From assembly GCF_001645105.1 (NCBI RefSeq), contig NZ_LKEG01000044.1:1-64000 (forward strand): DNA of 64,000 bases. The letters are read 5' to 3'. Below the pieces are notes generated by a model, which saw only the letters and a program-made list of their open reading frames with translations, did no database searches and was not told the origin of the DNA. The translations under genes and the position numbers were made by a program. Shown here piece by piece: positions 62,824 through 64,000 of this stretch (the stretch's first letter is position 1; each line of letters starts with the position of its first letter). Origin of the DNA: Pseudomonas marginalis (GTDB taxonomy: Bacteria; Pseudomonadota; Gammaproteobacteria; Pseudomonadales; Pseudomonadaceae).

Positions 62824-64000
62824 TTAGTAAGCCAGGCCGAAGTCTTCTTCTTTCATGTCCATCAGGTTGTTGGCGCCCGACAGCATGGTGGCCACGTGAG
62901 TGCGGGTACGCGGCAGGATGCGCTGGAAGTAGAAGCGCGCGGTCTGCAGCTTGGCGGTGTAGAACGCCTCTTCGGTAGTGCCGGCCGCCAGTTTTTCGGC
63001 TGCCAGGCGCGCCATGTCGGCCCAGAAGTAAGCCAGGCAGGCGTAACCGGAGTACATCAGGTAGTCCACCGAAGCGGCACCGACTTCTTCGCGGTCTTTC
63101 ATCGCGGCCATGCCGACCTTCATGGTCAACTCGCCCCACTCTTTGTTCAGTGCCGCCAGCGGTGTAACGAACTCTTTGACGGCTTCGTTACCTTCGTTGG
63201 CCTGGCAGAACTTGTGCACGATCTTGGTGAAGCCCTTGAGCGCTTCGCCTTGCGTCATCAGCACTTTACGGCCCAGCAGGTCCAGGGCCTGGATGCCGGT
63301 GGTGCCTTCGTACAGCATCGAAATGCGGCTGTCGCGAACGTTCTGCTCCATGCCCCACTCGGCGATAAAGCCGTGGCCGCCGTAGATCTGCACGCCGTGG
63401 TTGGCCGATTCAAAACCGACTTCGGTCATGAACGCCTTGGCGATCGGGGTCATGAAGGCCAGCAGGCCATCGGCTTGTTTCTTGGCTTCGTCGTCGGTGC
63501 CGTATTTGACGATGTCCACTTGCTTGGCGGTGAAGTACACCATCGCACGGTTGCCTTCGGCGAAGGCTTTCATGGTCAGCAGCATGCGGCGCACGTCGGG
63601 GTGCACGATGATCGGGTCAGCGGCTTTGTCCGGTGCTTTCGGGCCGGTCAGGGAGCGCATTTGCAGGCGATCACGCGCATATTTCAGGCCGCCCTGGAAG
63701 CCGATCTCGGCGTGGGACAGGCCTTGCAGCGCGGTGCCCAGGCGAGCGGTGTTCATAAAGGTGAACATGCAGTTCAGGCCTTTGTTCGCCGGGCCGATCA
63801 GGAAACCGGTGGCCGCGTCGAAGTTCATCACGCAGGTGGCGTTACCGTGGATGCCCATCTTGTGTTCCAGGGAACCACAGGTCACCGCGTTGCGCTCACC
63901 GATCGAGCCATCGGCGTTCGGCAGGAACTTCGGCACGATAAACAGCGAAATGCCTTTGGTGCCGGCCGGTGCGTCCGGCAGGCGGGCCAGTACGATGTGG
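62824..64000 (-). CDS. acyl-CoA dehydrogenase (long form, paralogue 3), 5' part outside window
   Basis: The C-terminal ~392 residues of a third paralogue; the frame is open to the window edge, so the start lies beyond it. KGISLFIVPKFLPNADGS, CGSLEHKMGIHGNATCVMNF (in part: EHKMGIHGNATC) and the catalytic Glu in LYEGTTGIQALDLLGRK are visible. It is separated from paralogue 2 by the diguanylate cyclase gene. Confidence 0.93.
   Translation of the reverse strand, partial: HIVLARLPDAPAGTKGISLFIVPKFLPNADGSIGERNAVTCGSLEHKMGIHGNATCVMNFDAATGFLIGPANKGLNCMFTFMNTARLGTALQGLSHAEIGFQGGLKYARDRLQMRSLTGPKAPDKAADPIIVHPDVRRMLLTMKAFAEGNRAMVYFTAKQVDIVKYGTDDEAKKQADGLLAFMTPIAKAFMTEVGFESANHGVQIYGGHGFIAEWGMEQNVRDSRISMLYEGTTGIQALDLLGRKVLMTQGEALKGFTKIVHKFCQANEGNEAVKEFVTPLAALNKEWGELTMKVGMAAMKDREEVGAASVDYLMYSGYACLAYFWADMARLAAEKLAAGTTEEAFYTAKLQTARFYFQRILPRTRTHVATMLSGANNLMDMKEEDFGLAY

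Overview
The window is a chromosomal segment of a Pseudomonas of the fluorescens group, as judged by its high GC content, REP/REPIN repeats of the GTGGGAGGGGGCTTGCCCCC type, and near-continuous agreement with the gene order I know from P. aeruginosa (vfr-trpCDG, trpE-gph-rpe, agt cluster, murU-amgK, lptD-surA-pdxA-rsmA-apaGH-glpE, prkA-yeaH-spoVR, cca-folK-folB-plsY-tsaD-rpsU-dnaG-rpoD-rmcA) and from P. putida (davBA next to pqq). It is mostly core genome. I see no insertion sequence, integrase, prophage or CRISPR array.

Layout. 0.1-2.1 kb: an OsmC-type gene, vfr (cAMP receptor regulator) and an atypical lipoate-ligase homologue. 2.3-7.8 kb, minus strand: rpe-gph-trpE-trpG-trpD-trpC, reading as one operon with trpE and trpG only 10 nt apart. 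In P. aeruginosa the R/F-pyocins sit at that junction. The 3' end of gph holds a Trp-rich tail that looks like a leader peptide for trpE. 7.9-16.6 kb, minus strand: a two-component system (agtSR), a four-gene ABC importer (agtABCD, 4-aminobutyrate/5-aminovalerate type) and an iron-dependent alcohol dehydrogenase, with two REPINs inside the operon. 16.6-20.2 kb: a DUF3530 protein, djlA, murU and amgK (cell-wall sugar recycling). 20.3-27.9 kb: the lptD-surA-pdxA-rsmA-apaG-apaH-glpE series. 28.2-33.0 kb: the prkA-yeaH-spoVR stress operon. 33.1-41.7 kb: cca, folK, folB, plsY, tsaD, rpsU, dnaG and rpoD. The yqeY-like gene that I expect between rpsU and dnaG is replaced by 441 nt of apparently non-coding DNA.

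41.8-45.6 kb: the large redox/c-di-GMP protein rmcA, then tRNA-Ile2(CAU). 45.7-48.8 kb: an Lrp/AsnC regulator and davBA (L-lysine to 5-aminovalerate). 48.9-54.6 kb: pqqFABCDE (PQQ cofactor). 54.6-57.3 kb: a YqaE membrane peptide, a class III aminotransferase and a divergent LysR regulator. 57.6-64.0 kb: three long (~600 aa) acyl-CoA dehydrogenase paralogues, the last one running off the window, with a membrane diguanylate cyclase between the second and third.

Metabolic links. DavBA makes 5-aminovalerate and the agt importer probably takes it up, so the window carries production, import and sensing of one C5 lysine catabolite. The iron alcohol dehydrogenase beside agt could act on a related omega-hydroxy acid or aldehyde (inference). 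No wholly novel system is evident. The best leads are the TrpL-like tail in gph, an in-frame upstream start for pqqA with a strong ribosome-binding site, a regulatory-looking inverted repeat over the cca start, a palindrome upstream of agtA, and the missing yqeY.
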